NCBI RefSeq assembly: GCF_003253485.1
Contig: NZ_QKTX01000007.1
Coordinates: forward strand, 124,001-188,000
Direction: 5' to 3'
Origin: Algoriphagus aquaeductus
GTDB taxonomy: Bacteria > Bacteroidota > Bacteroidia > Cytophagales > Cyclobacteriaceae
Length of the DNA: 64,000 nucleotides
Shown here in pieces: positions 1 to 7,618 of the stretch. The notes beneath the pieces were generated by a model. That model made no database searches. It saw nothing but the letters and a program-made list of their open reading frames with translations, and was not told where the DNA came from. How positions within the stretch are numbered: position 1 is the stretch's first letter; each line of letters begins with the position of its first letter. Made by a program: the position numbers and the translations under genes.

Positions 1-1280
1 ATCGAACTGAGGCTGTTGAAAATAAAATGAGGGTTGATTTGAGCCCTCAATGCGGTCAATCTTGTCGAAAACGTTTCTTTTTCCGCAAGCTGCTTCTCTT
101 CATTGATGAGTTTGATTTTGTAGGACAATCCCAAGGCGAAAATGGTACTCTCGATCGCAGCACCTGTCACCATATAGGTCAGCTTCAAAAAAAACATAGT
201 CAACAATGCCCCGGAGGTAAAAATCAACGTGCCTGCTATCACAAAATATTTAAGTCGGCCCGGATAATGAATCCAGAGATATCCGATTCCGAAAAATGCA
301 AAGCCTGCCATGAAATAACGCTGTATATCCATGATCACGGATTGCAGATAGCTGTAGGGATTATGGATAATCAAGCCCAAATTGATCAATATAAAGGCGA
401 CCAAGACCAACCCGACCCAACGAATTATCTTGTCAAACCCGGGAAGAACTTTGTCTATATCCAAAAAATGCCTGATAAAGAGAAGGTAGGACAGATTGAT
501 CAAAATCTGGGAAGCAGTAGTCAGGAGGAAATAAAATCTAAAGTCTGCATACCCAAAATAATCGGCCAAATAGGGGCTGATACGGGAATAATAGATCAGC
601 TGAAAAAGCAGAAAAGCACCATAATAGATAAACTGAACCTGTTTGACATTGAAAAATAAAATCAAATTGAACACCATCAGGACTGCCGCAACTCCCAAAA
701 AGAAAAAAGCCAAAACCTGACTTTTGAATGAATCCTGACTGATAAACTCCTCCATCTGCCGATGAGCCTCCGGAGTGGAAAAAGCGAAAGTCTTTTTATT
801 CAGGTCCGGGGTTGCTCTCAGGTATCGGGATTTGATGTATAATTTTCGTCCGTCAAACAATTCAGCGGTGGAAATGGGAATGTAATTTTGATTTTGAAAA
901 GCTGACCTTTTTAAATCATTGGGGACCATTGAAGTCAAAACGAGGGCAATAGGAACGCCGGATCTTTCCACGAATAGCTCACTTATTTCGACCAATCCCG
1001 GATAAAAGATCAAACTGTCGTATTGATGGATCAGTTGAAAATGATCCGAAAAGTCGACTTCAAACCAATATTCGAAATTACGGTTGGCGATGCCCGGAGG
1101 TGAAGCTTTGTCAAATTTCCCATCTTCGGACCATTTCAGCACCGTTTGGATACTGGCATTCCCCTCAATCCTTAAGCCTTGGGATGAAACAGTCATTTGA
1201 TAGGGCAAGGATTGGTCTTGCGCCGGCACCGGAGTCCAGGCCATTGAAAAGGAAAGTACCAATAGTGCGAACCTCTTCAT
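1..1280 (-). CDS. 7TM-DISM sensor histidine kinase, LytS type (3' part beyond left edge)
   Basis: Reading the minus strand from ATG at 1280 gives an open frame to the window edge, about 426 codons. It begins with a signal peptide (MKRFALLVLSFSMAW, cleaved near PAQD). An extracellular beta-rich region of about 170 residues follows, then a run of hydrophobic helices, which is the 7TMR-DISM architecture. The last visible residues are the LytS/YehU phosphoacceptor box, QINPHFIFNSL, so the kinase domain lies to the left, outside the window. The family autophosphorylates on that His and passes phosphate to a LytTR-type regulator. The start overlaps the stop of the upstream GAF kinase by four bases (ATGA), so the two are probably co-translated. 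The cognate regulator is not visible and may lie just beyond the edge. The domain call is from reading the translation, not from a search. Confidence 0.85.
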   Translation of the reverse strand, partial: MKRFALLVLSFSMAWTPVPAQDQSLPYQMTVSSQGLRIEGNASIQTVLKWSEDGKFDKASPPGIANRNFEYWFEVDFSDHFQLIHQYDSLIFYPGLVEISELFVERSGVPIALVLTSMVPNDLKRSAFQNQNYIPISTAELFDGRKLYIKSRYLRATPDLNKKTFAFSTPEAHRQMEEFISQDSFKSQVLAFFFLGVAAVLMVFNLILFFNVKQVQFIYYGAFLLFQLIYYSRISPYLADYFGYADFRFYFLLTTASQILINLSYLLFIRHFLDIDKVLPGFDKIIRWVGLVLVAFILINLGLIIHNPYSYLQSVIMDIQRYFMAGFAFFGIGYLWIHYPGRLKYFVIAGTLIFTSGALLTMFFLKLTYMVTGAAIESTIFALGLSYKIKLINEEKQLAEKETFSTRLTALRAQINPHFIFNSLSS

Positions 1281-2482
1281 GATGAAAACAGATTTGGAAA
1301 AATGATTGAAACTGACTTGCAGTTTTCATTTCCATCCGGGCATTTGGCAGGACCGATTTTGCTTTCTATCCGATAGGGTCGGATGTCATTGATCAGGCGA
1401 ATGTAGTCTTGCCAAGGAGTGAGGGATTTCAAATACGCTGAATTTTGGACAAACTCTTCGTTTTCGATCCGCTTGTTGATCAGGACGTTAAGTTCAACGA
1501 GTTCAAAACTTAGCTCAAAGCTTATTTGGATACCAATATTTCCATCGCTCAGGTGGATTTGTTCTTCCAGGAGATTTTCGATCAGACTTTGCACGATGAT
1601 GGATGGAATTTTGGCCTGAGGAAACTCTTCTAATCGAACTACCTGAATGCTGTACTTTAGTTTATCTCCATACCTAAGCTCCTGAAGCTGCAGGTACCAG
1701 TCCAGCATTTGAACCTCATCCGATACCGTGACTGACTCTTCATGCAATTGGGCTAGAAAATACCTGAGCAACTTTCCGAAAATGGACAGGAACCGGAGCG
1801 AGCTCCGCTTGTCTTCCAATAAAATGTAATGCTGAATGGCATTGAGTGAGTTGAAAACAAAATGCGGACTTAGCTGTGCGGAAATAGCCTCAATTTGCAA
1901 TCGAGTCGCTTTTTGTTGGATTTTCCAACGCTCTTTTTGCTCCTCTTTCGCTTTTTTCTCAGCCCGGATCCGTGCCATGTGACTGGAATAGATGGACGAT
2001 ACAGCCATGAGAATCCTGAGGTGTTGTTTGGAAAAGTAGTCTGCCTCTGAATTTTCACTGTCTATGACTCCGATGACTTTTCCATCCAATAAAATAGGAA
2101 CAGCCAATTCGGAGAGCCTAAACTCATCATCTTGAATATATTCCGGATAATTTCGGGTATCGGAAATGAGAATGGGAAGTCCGGTCTGAGCCACTTTTCC
2201 GGTAATGCCCTCTCCAATAGGGATTTGAAGTGCATTCAGGATTTCGGTTCCAGTTGGATTCTTTGGTCCGAGAGCAGCTTTTTGGACAAGTACCTGATTG
2301 TTTTCATCTACCAAGTAAATGACCGCGTCCTCAAATCCCAGGATGGAGATACAGTTTTTGGCCATGTCCCAGAGCAATTGATCTTCTGAATCCATACCAT
2401 GCATGGATTTGGAGAAATGGTAGAGGATTTCTTCAATTTCTTTGGGACTAATTGACTTCACGGATTTCACCTTTTGCTTCAT
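1277..2482 (-). CDS. GAF-domain LytS-like histidine kinase with degenerate ATPase region
   Basis: The protein has 401 residues. Residues about 20-170 form a GAF sensor domain (ITGKVAQTGLPILISD; VPILLDGKVIGVIDSEN). A coiled coil at about 170-200 leads to a His-kinase box QLSPHFVFNSLNAIQ with H207. A dimerisation helix and an N-box remnant SLIENLLEEQ (N303) follow. Beyond it I cannot find the glycine boxes (DxGxG, GxGLxNxxxRL) that bind ATP in this family, and the C-terminus (about 310-401) is unlike HATPase_c. The protein has no membrane segment, so it is likely cytoplasmic. Its stop overlaps the ATG of the membrane-bound kinase downstream. A likely role is a partner or phospho-relay subunit for that kinase rather than an independent ATP-using kinase; this is inference. 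It is the first gene of the visible operon. Confidence 0.8.
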   Translation of the reverse strand: MKQKVKSVKSISPKEIEEILYHFSKSMHGMDSEDQLLWDMAKNCISILGFEDAVIYLVDENNQVLVQKAALGPKNPTGTEILNALQIPIGEGITGKVAQTGLPILISDTRNYPEYIQDDEFRLSELAVPILLDGKVIGVIDSENSEADYFSKQHLRILMAVSSIYSSHMARIRAEKKAKEEQKERWKIQQKATRLQIEAISAQLSPHFVFNSLNAIQHYILLEDKRSSLRFLSIFGKLLRYFLAQLHEESVTVSDEVQMLDWYLQLQELRYGDKLKYSIQVVRLEEFPQAKIPSIIVQSLIENLLEEQIHLSDGNIGIQISFELSFELVELNVLINKRIENEEFVQNSAYLKSLTPWQDYIRLINDIRPYRIESKIGPAKCPDGNENCKSVSIIFPNLFSS

Positions 2483-2853
2483 TTAAGATAGAAATTGTCC
2501 GGCACTTTCTTGTGCCTCCAAAATCCTCATACCCAACCAAGGTAACTGAATGTCATTCCGTTTTTTGTCGGTTTTGATCTATTCGGCATTTGATTTGACA
2601 AAAGGGAGTTTTGGATTGACGGATTAAAAAAACAGGTCCTAAATCCGCTTAGGGATAAAATTTCAGTGATTTGATCAAAGATCAATTCAAGCCTGAGATC
2701 CATCAATTGAAAACCCGCCTCGATCGATTAGTCCGATAATTTTCTCCAGACCCGCTCTAAGTTTGGATTGACCAAAGGGATAATCCCAAGCGGTCACCCA
2801 TTCAATATTTTATTCCGAATAACCGGAGCATCATTAATTAAAATCTAAAAACC
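2483..2853. other. Divergent intergenic region
   Basis: This 371-base gap lies between the minus-strand GAF kinase and the plus-strand lipoprotein and must hold both promoters. It is AT-rich towards the lipoprotein start. I see no convincing open frame, hairpin or TAnnTTTG box with a well-spaced TTTG. Confidence 0.5.
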
Positions 2854-3882
2854 ATGAAAAAGTATCAGTTATTCTTATCGACCGGGGCAATCCTGTGGTG
2901 TGCCGCCTGCGACCCTTTGAACACCGAAAATGTAAGTCCTGAGCGGGAAGAATGGAATCAGGCAGAGTCCGGAGACTTGGCTCATGCAAGGGTCGGATTT
3001 GACCTGAAAATCAACCAAAAAGTGAATCAAATCTATGGCTTGACTGAAGCTACTTATCAGGAACTTCTTCAAGAAGAGGGATTTCGGGAGGCAAAATTGA
3101 CCCTAAGGAAGGCTGGAGACAGGCCCCAGTACCTAACAGAAATGCTTCGGTTATCTCTTCGCAAATATGATAATGTGGTTTTGAAACGAGGTAATTTCTT
3201 GAGCCCCCTCGCCAAAAGAAACCATCAGGCTATGATGCAGGAAATCCCTCAGTTTGACTATGACTTGGACGGCTATTATGATCCTCAGGCCCTTACGCCA
3301 ATTTATATAGAATATGAAGGGATTCCCGGCGAATTGACTTCAGAACCCACAGAAGAAATCTCCTTCAATTTTACCAAAATCACACATCATGGGGCGACTT
3401 CCTCAGATCCGGATTGCAAATCCCCCTGGTGCAATATTCCTGCACCGATCAGAGGCGTTCAAATGCTCAAAGTGATCAGGTTTTTGGAAGAATTGCCTCG
3501 ATATGCCCAAGACCCATCCCGAATGAATCAAGCTTTGGAGCAACTCGAAATTGACGCGGGCCTGGATCCTGTCGCCATAGCATTACTCCTTCCTGCGGTG
3601 CAAAAAGTGCGGGAAAGCGCCCGGAGATCTTCTACCAAAGGAGGAATCAGCGTGGCTGCAGGAGATATAAACGGGTTTTACAATCCTGAATCCGGAAATC
3701 TTCATGGGGCCTTTCTTGTATTGGGAGCCTATGGATCTTTGGGGAAGTTTATCCGGACGGATTATGATGATACCGGTGATTTGGACTGGGCTTTAATCCA
3801 GCTTCACAGGAAAAAATTTGAATTGGAAATGTTTCTCCTATGGTCTGAATTCTGGAATAACGAAGCCGGAAATGAAAGATAA
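2854..3882 (+). CDS. Uncharacterised lipoprotein with a pilin-like LLLPAVQ segment
   Basis: This 342-residue protein starts with a lipoprotein signal; the lipobox WCAAC puts the lipidated Cys at residue 19. After a polar linker comes an alpha/beta region without a family I recognise. It includes an acidic stretch DYDLDGYYDP (135-144) and two Cys residues at about 188 and 193 (DCKSPWC) that could pair. Residues 242-258 read AIALLLPAVQKVRESAR. That resembles the second half of the N-terminal helix of planctomycete DUF1559 pilin-like proteins, but here it is internal. The C-terminal half has a Gly-rich part and an amphipathic end. It stands alone and converges with pxpC. The function is unknown; an envelope location is inferred from the lipobox. 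Confidence 0.75.
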   Translation: MKKYQLFLSTGAILWCAACDPLNTENVSPEREEWNQAESGDLAHARVGFDLKINQKVNQIYGLTEATYQELLQEEGFREAKLTLRKAGDRPQYLTEMLRLSLRKYDNVVLKRGNFLSPLAKRNHQAMMQEIPQFDYDLDGYYDPQALTPIYIEYEGIPGELTSEPTEEISFNFTKITHHGATSSDPDCKSPWCNIPAPIRGVQMLKVIRFLEELPRYAQDPSRMNQALEQLEIDAGLDPVAIALLLPAVQKVRESARRSSTKGGISVAAGDINGFYNPESGNLHGAFLVLGAYGSLGKFIRTDYDDTGDLDWALIQLHRKKFELEMFLLWSEFWNNEAGNER

Positions 3883-3894
3883 AAGTAAAAGCAA

Positions 3895-3921
3895 AAAGAC
3901 CTTGGTATCAGGGCCTTTTCA
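3895..3921. terminator. Imperfect bidirectional terminator-like hairpin
   Basis: Between the convergent lipoprotein gene and pxpC, AAAAGACC is partly complementary to the GGGCCTTTT that follows about 10 bases later, with A- and T-rich flanks. There is at least one mismatch, so this is a weak call. Confidence 0.35.
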
Positions 3922-4777
3922 AGCTGAATTCCAGCTGATCCCCAGGTTTTTTTTGAGCCAAAATCCATTGACTTTCCTCCTCGATCTGTAAAATCCGAGG
4001 ATATCCGCCAGTCACTTGAGCATCTTTCATCAATAGCAATAATTTTCCTCCCGAGGTCAATTGGATAGTTCCGGGATAGACTGGATTGGTGGGGAGTTCC
4101 GGCAGAGAATTGGGAACCAAATCCTGGAGCTGTACGGCCATCCTGTTGGCCAATGACGAAACGGTAAATCGGTGAGTCAGAATAAGATTTTTTTCCTGTT
4201 TGGACAGCAAATCCCAATCTGGCCCAGGAAACACTTCCAATTCAGTTTTTTCAAACCATGAAGTGTTCCATTTGGCTTTGGCATAGAAAGGAAAAAAGGG
4301 GGAAGGAACAGCGAAGTAGGGCAGTTCCGTACCTTTTTTTGCATATTCAAGAGAAGTGATTCCCTGATACCAACTTTTTGAAGATAATCTTTCCTCGCTT
4401 TGGAATCCCCCTTTTATTCCTAAATAGACTCGAGCACCTGTGTAAAAAGGACCAATGTCCAGCACATCTCCGGATTCCGGATATATCAGCCCAGAAGGGT
4501 GTGTTTCTTTCCCGTTGAGTTTTACCAGGGCAGATGCCCCTGCTATACAGATGATTGTCGGATCAGAAAAAGAAAGCGACAAGCCGGGTTGTGAGATTTC
4601 TAAAACTGCGGACTCCTTTCTGTTTTGCAAAAGATGATTGACCCAACCGGCTGATTTTTGGTCAGCAACTCCGGAAATGGGAATGCCCCAATGGGAGAGA
4701 TTAGACCTCCCCAAGTCCTGAACGGAAGTACATGGACCGGTCTTCAAAATTTTCATCAATCCTGACTTTAGATTCAT
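3908..4777 (-). CDS. pxpC: 5-oxoprolinase subunit PxpC
   Basis: This is the biotin-dependent carboxyltransferase-fold (KipA/PxpC) subunit of the ATP-dependent 5-oxoprolinase, which opens pyroglutamate to glutamate. At 289 residues it has the usual family length. Landmarks are TSVQDLGR near the N-terminus, HWGIPISGVADQKSAGWVN, LEISQPGLSLSF and the C-terminal SGGKLLLLMKDAQVTGGYPR. The start at 4777 overlaps the pxpB stop as ATGA, which suggests translational coupling. The internal ATG at 4756 (MKILKTG) matches the usual family N-terminus equally well. It is the last gene of pxpA-pxpB-pxpC. Confidence 0.93.
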   Translation of the reverse strand: MNLKSGLMKILKTGPCTSVQDLGRSNLSHWGIPISGVADQKSAGWVNHLLQNRKESAVLEISQPGLSLSFSDPTIICIAGASALVKLNGKETHPSGLIYPESGDVLDIGPFYTGARVYLGIKGGFQSEERLSSKSWYQGITSLEYAKKGTELPYFAVPSPFFPFYAKAKWNTSWFEKTELEVFPGPDWDLLSKQEKNLILTHRFTVSSLANRMAVQLQDLVPNSLPELPTNPVYPGTIQLTSGGKLLLLMKDAQVTGGYPRILQIEEESQWILAQKKPGDQLEFSLKRP

Positions 4778-5469
4778 TTCCGGCTTGGTTTTCTGGGAAA
4801 ACGACAGAGACTTTCATATTCCCTGACACTGATCGGTAGAAATTCAAGGCTTTCGCCAGGTTTGGCCCAGACAGGGGGAAACGCACTTCCATCAAAAAAA
4901 GAAATCGGAGACCGTCCGATGACATGCCAGCCACCGGGACTTTCGGCTGGATAAATTCCGGTCTGAAAATTACCAATCGCAACTGAACCTGCCGGTATAC
5001 TGCGAACCGGAATCACTTTTCTGGGAGTATGGAGCTTTTCAGGAAGTCCGTTTAAATACATGAATCCGGGCAGAAAACCAAAGAAATGAATGCGGTACGT
5101 AATACTTGAATGAAGTTCAATCAATTGATCGATCGAAATATTTTTTGCAGAAGCCAACTCAATGAGGTCTTTGGCCAACACTTGGTCATAACAAACCGGA
5201 ACCTGCCAGACGATATCAGAGCGTGTGATTTTTGATTTTGACAAATCAACAGCCCGGAGCCAATTTTCCATAAAAGCGACCGTTGGTTGTTTTTTCCAAA
5301 TTATGCTAAGTCTCGTAAATCCAATTCGAGTCTCCATAATATCGGTCTTCAATTCTGAAAGGAGTTCTTTCTGGACAAGAAGCTGCTGTTGCAGGAGTCC
5401 ATCCGAAATGGGTTCATTCCAGGCTATTTCTCCGATTTGTGGGGAAAGTTTTTGATAGACCAAATTCAT
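4774..5469 (-). CDS. pxpB: 5-oxoprolinase subunit PxpB
   Basis: This is the KipI/PxpB subunit of 5-oxoprolinase, 231 residues, a normal length. The cyclophilin-like core carries the family stretches FLPGFMYLNGLPEKL, PRKVIPVRSIPAGSVAIG and IYPAESPGGWHVIGRS. It works with PxpA and PxpC to cleave 5-oxoproline formed from glutamine, glutathione or gamma-glutamyl peptides. It overlaps pxpC by four bases, but 267 bases of repeat-bearing sequence separate it from pxpA, an unusually large gap for this operon. Homologues in Bacillus (KipI) inhibit a sporulation kinase; the neighbours here argue for the enzymatic role. Confidence 0.93.
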   Translation of the reverse strand: MNLVYQKLSPQIGEIAWNEPISDGLLQQQLLVQKELLSELKTDIMETRIGFTRLSIIWKKQPTVAFMENWLRAVDLSKSKITRSDIVWQVPVCYDQVLAKDLIELASAKNISIDQLIELHSSITYRIHFFGFLPGFMYLNGLPEKLHTPRKVIPVRSIPAGSVAIGNFQTGIYPAESPGGWHVIGRSPISFFDGSAFPPVWAKPGESLEFLPISVREYESLCRFPRKPSRK

Positions 5470-5509
5470 GTTTTTATAAAATGAATATACGGAATCTTGC
5501 CAGTAGCAT

Positions 5510-5632
5510 TTCTAAAGGTCAGAAGACCAAGTTAACGCCATATTTTTGGCAATCTTCGGTCTTCGGTCATCGGTCTTCCAGCCCAAAATCAGTGGAATAT
5601 TCGTCAACTGGTAGAATAGCGTATAATCAGTT
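5510..5632 (+). repeat. Family A intergenic repeat, copy A5 (partial)
   Basis: It lies between pxpA and pxpB. The middle carries TTCGGTC-type heptamers (TCTTCGGTCTTCGGTCATCG) followed by GTCTTCC. The right end reads CTGGTAG (5608-5614) and then AGCG...AATCA, matching the right ends of copies A1, A2 and A4. The left TCCGC/TACCAG end seen in A1-A3 is not evident, so this copy looks truncated or diverged. It directly abuts family B copy B1. Confidence 0.5.
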
Positions 5633-5740
5633 TTTATAATTTGATTTTTGAAGGCCACATGGAATCTCGCAAATCTTACAATCATTCCATTGTGTAACTT
5701 TTTAGTCATTCCTGTCTGCCTCAGGCAGGCTCGATTTCAT
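5633..5740 (-). repeat. Family B intergenic repeat, copy B1
   Basis: Read on the minus strand from 5740, this stretch is nearly identical to 26178-26288 on the plus strand, about nine of ten bases over roughly 110 bases. It contains a perfect palindrome GCCTGCC-TGA-GGCAGGC and a second pair TGGAAT...ATTCCA. Its first bases overlap the stop codon of pxpA (5737-5739). The other end meets family A copy A5. Confidence 0.85.
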
Positions 5741-6459
5741 GGCCAATACTTTTTTCGGATTTGGGGAAGAAAATTCATCAATCCCGGATTATCTCCATGA
5801 AAGCAAATGGTTTCGGCTGTTACCGGGAGGGGTATTCCTGTTCTGCTTGTGATTTGGTCTTTCTCAAGAATAGCCTGAAGGTGTCGCTCCACTTGGTCTA
5901 ATCTGGTCAATAAAGAATCCGGATACGATCTCGGACTGAGACCATAATTGTTTTCGTAAGATCGATCTCCAAAAATCTCCCGAATAAAGGCCAACTTCTT
6001 ATGCCTAGCCAACTTTTCAATTTCAGAATAAGGTGGAACAAACAAAGGAACATTCGGATATCTTTCTCCAACCAAATCAGTCAAAAAATCGGCGAACTCA
6101 GCATTTGATGCGGCATCATTATACAGCGCTCCATGAAACTTGATATGAGCCATTTCCAGATCTGCCTCTTTTGTCATCCTCTGGAACAGGGATATTTGGG
6201 AGTTAATCGAGTCGGAAAGATCCGGGAAAGTGATTTTCAGAGACTTTCTTCCAAAATTTTCCCGATCGGGATAGGAGGGATGCGCCCCTACCAAAACGCC
6301 GGCTTCTTTGGCCAATGAAAGTGATGCACTAAGCGTGGCCTCATCACCATAATGTCCTCCGCAGGCCAGATTGGCCCGGTCAATCCAAGGATAAATCAAG
6401 GATTCGAATGGAATTCCTTCGCCGAGATCACAATTTATTTGGGGACGTTGTAACAACAT
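5737..6459 (-). CDS. pxpA: 5-oxoprolinase subunit PxpA (LamB/YcsF)
   Basis: This LamB/YcsF-family subunit has a TIM-barrel-like fold and completes the 5-oxoprolinase with PxpB and PxpC. Family signatures are INCDLGEG at the N-terminus, DRANLACGGHYGDE, LVGAHPSYPDRENFGR, HIKFHGALYND and CFHGDNPG at the end. The start at ATG 6459 (MLLQRPQINCDLGEG) gives 240 residues. The frame stays open to a GTG at 6504, but that would add an atypical N-terminus. It is the first gene of the pxp set. Its stop codon sits inside a copy of the family B repeat, so the repeat may supply the mRNA 3' structure or influence expression of pxpB behind it. Confidence 0.92.
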   Translation of the reverse strand: MLLQRPQINCDLGEGIPFESLIYPWIDRANLACGGHYGDEATLSASLSLAKEAGVLVGAHPSYPDRENFGRKSLKITFPDLSDSINSQISLFQRMTKEADLEMAHIKFHGALYNDAASNAEFADFLTDLVGERYPNVPLFVPPYSEIEKLARHKKLAFIREIFGDRSYENNYGLSPRSYPDSLLTRLDQVERHLQAILEKDQITSRTGIPLPVTAETICFHGDNPGLMNFLPQIRKKYWP

Positions 6460-6823
6460 AACATGCTTGGGGAAGGCAGGACAGATTAAATCAAAAACCA
6501 CCACTATCGAAATGCTAAAATCAGGATAATTTAAGAAAGGTCTAGGTAAAATCGGCTTTCCGTTACCGGATCATTTGCTGGTTTCCCTTTGATATTCGAG
6601 GCTATGAGTGAACTTCAGACAGACGGGACCTATTTCGGAATTTTGACTGTTCGAAAATAAGCGCAAGCCACTTGTTTTTTGGGTAAATCTAGCTTCCGAT
6701 GTAGTTACTTCTACCCGGTTCAGTTGAGTATCAATTGAATAATTTGGGAAAGAAAAAATTGAGAATTGACATGATTTTGTTCATTTATTAATTTCACGGT
6801 GAACATAACCAATACTACAACTT
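6460..6823. other. Divergent intergenic region upstream of pxpA and the THX gene
   Basis: About 360 bases without a gene. They must hold the promoters for pxpA (minus) and the ribosomal protein THX gene (plus). The 60 bases before the THX start are AT-rich. I found no well-spaced TTTG/TAnnTTTG pair and no repeat. Confidence 0.5.
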
Positions 6824-6949
6824 ATGGGAAAAGGAGATTTGAAATCCAAAAAAGGAAAAATCAGCCGAGGAACATTTGGTGCCAGTAGACCCAGAAAAAA
6901 GGCTAATAAACTGGCCAGAAAAATCAAACTTAACCAACAAAAAAGCTGA
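6824..6949 (+). CDS. 30S ribosomal protein THX
   Basis: This short frame encodes 41 residues: MGKGDLKSKKGKISRGTFG, then SRPRKK and a Lys/Arg-rich tail. The N-terminal MGKGDxKxxxGKIxxGxxG and the following RPRK match the Bacteroidota THX (Thx, bTHX) family, a basic peptide that sits in the head of the small ribosomal subunit. It stands alone with its own strong terminator immediately downstream, which fits a highly expressed single-gene unit. Recognition rests on the pattern and the composition (about 40 percent Lys and Arg). Confidence 0.9.
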   Translation: MGKGDLKSKKGKISRGTFGASRPRKKANKLARKIKLNQQKS

Positions 6950-6954
6950 TGATC

Positions 6955-6982
6955 AAAAAAGAGGGAGCCCCCCTCTTTTTTT
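6955..6982 (+). terminator. Intrinsic terminator of the THX gene
   Basis: AAAAAAGAGGG pairs with CCCTCTTTTTT across a five-base loop and runs into a T tract. It begins six bases after the THX stop codon. Confidence 0.9.
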
Positions 6983-7618
6983 ATTTGAAAATCTGCATTC
7001 ATATCACTAACCAAATTGAAAGGTTAAAAAGTTGAAAATCACGGATCCAAGTGATCAAATCAAATGACATCTCCCGGTGAATCGGAGGTAAAAGGATACA
7101 GACTCCTTAGAATTAATCCCAATTTTACCCTGCACTTCGTGTAGGGTCATGTATAGTTCGGTTCCATTGGAGCTGTTAAATAAGTCAAGTTGAAATTTCA
7201 AGGGTATCCACAGTCCCATTCTTATTCTCTCGCTCCGCATTTACAGGTACGCTATGGATATAATTATATTTTTTAATCTGTTATCTGAATACCTGCCTTC
7301 TTACCAGTACGCTAAGCGAGCATATGAAACTTCTCCAAAAGGATGAAATCAGAAATCCTTCGGTCTCCTATGCTAAGCGCAGCCGAATCATCCTACCCAA
7401 TATTCAAAGCCGATGGGACAGTAGGAGCAATTGCGGACAATCCTAATCAGATCAATGAACCACCTGAATTACTTCGGGCAAAAGAGGATAGAGCGATTGA
7501 CTGACATTGCATAAAAAGTCAACAGGCTGATCCGTCAATTGGAAATGCTCATTGATCAATTTGGAAATATTTTCTTGGGGAGGCCTTCTAGATTTGGTTA
7601 TTCAAAATCCAAAAAACC
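6983..7618. other. Long intergenic region with a family A repeat
   Basis: About 640 bases separate the THX terminator from the serine hydrolase. The only structure I can support is family A copy A3 (about 7276-7443). A 61-codon minus-strand frame at 7055-7240 resembles nothing I know. The last 170 bases presumably carry the hydrolase promoter. Confidence 0.55.
7276..7443 (+). repeat. Family A intergenic repeat, copy A3
   Basis: It starts with ATCTGTTATCTGAATACC, then TTACCAGTACGCT (from 7301), the internal AATCCTTCGGTCTCC, and ends GAGCAATTGCGGACAATC (to 7442). These blocks occur in the same order as in A1 and A2. The middle is diverged. Confidence 0.7.

Noticed and set aside
27..659. 210-codon plus-strand frame
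   Set aside because: It is antisense to the 7TM-DISM kinase, whose frame is open across the whole region and ends in a clear LytS His-box.
5439..5709. Short frames on both strands between pxpA and pxpB
   Set aside because: They fall in repeats A5 and B1 and show no protein-like features.
7055..7240. 61-codon minus-strand frame in a long gap
   Set aside because: No recognisable motif, no signal peptide and no operon partner; it may be chance or a decayed fragment.
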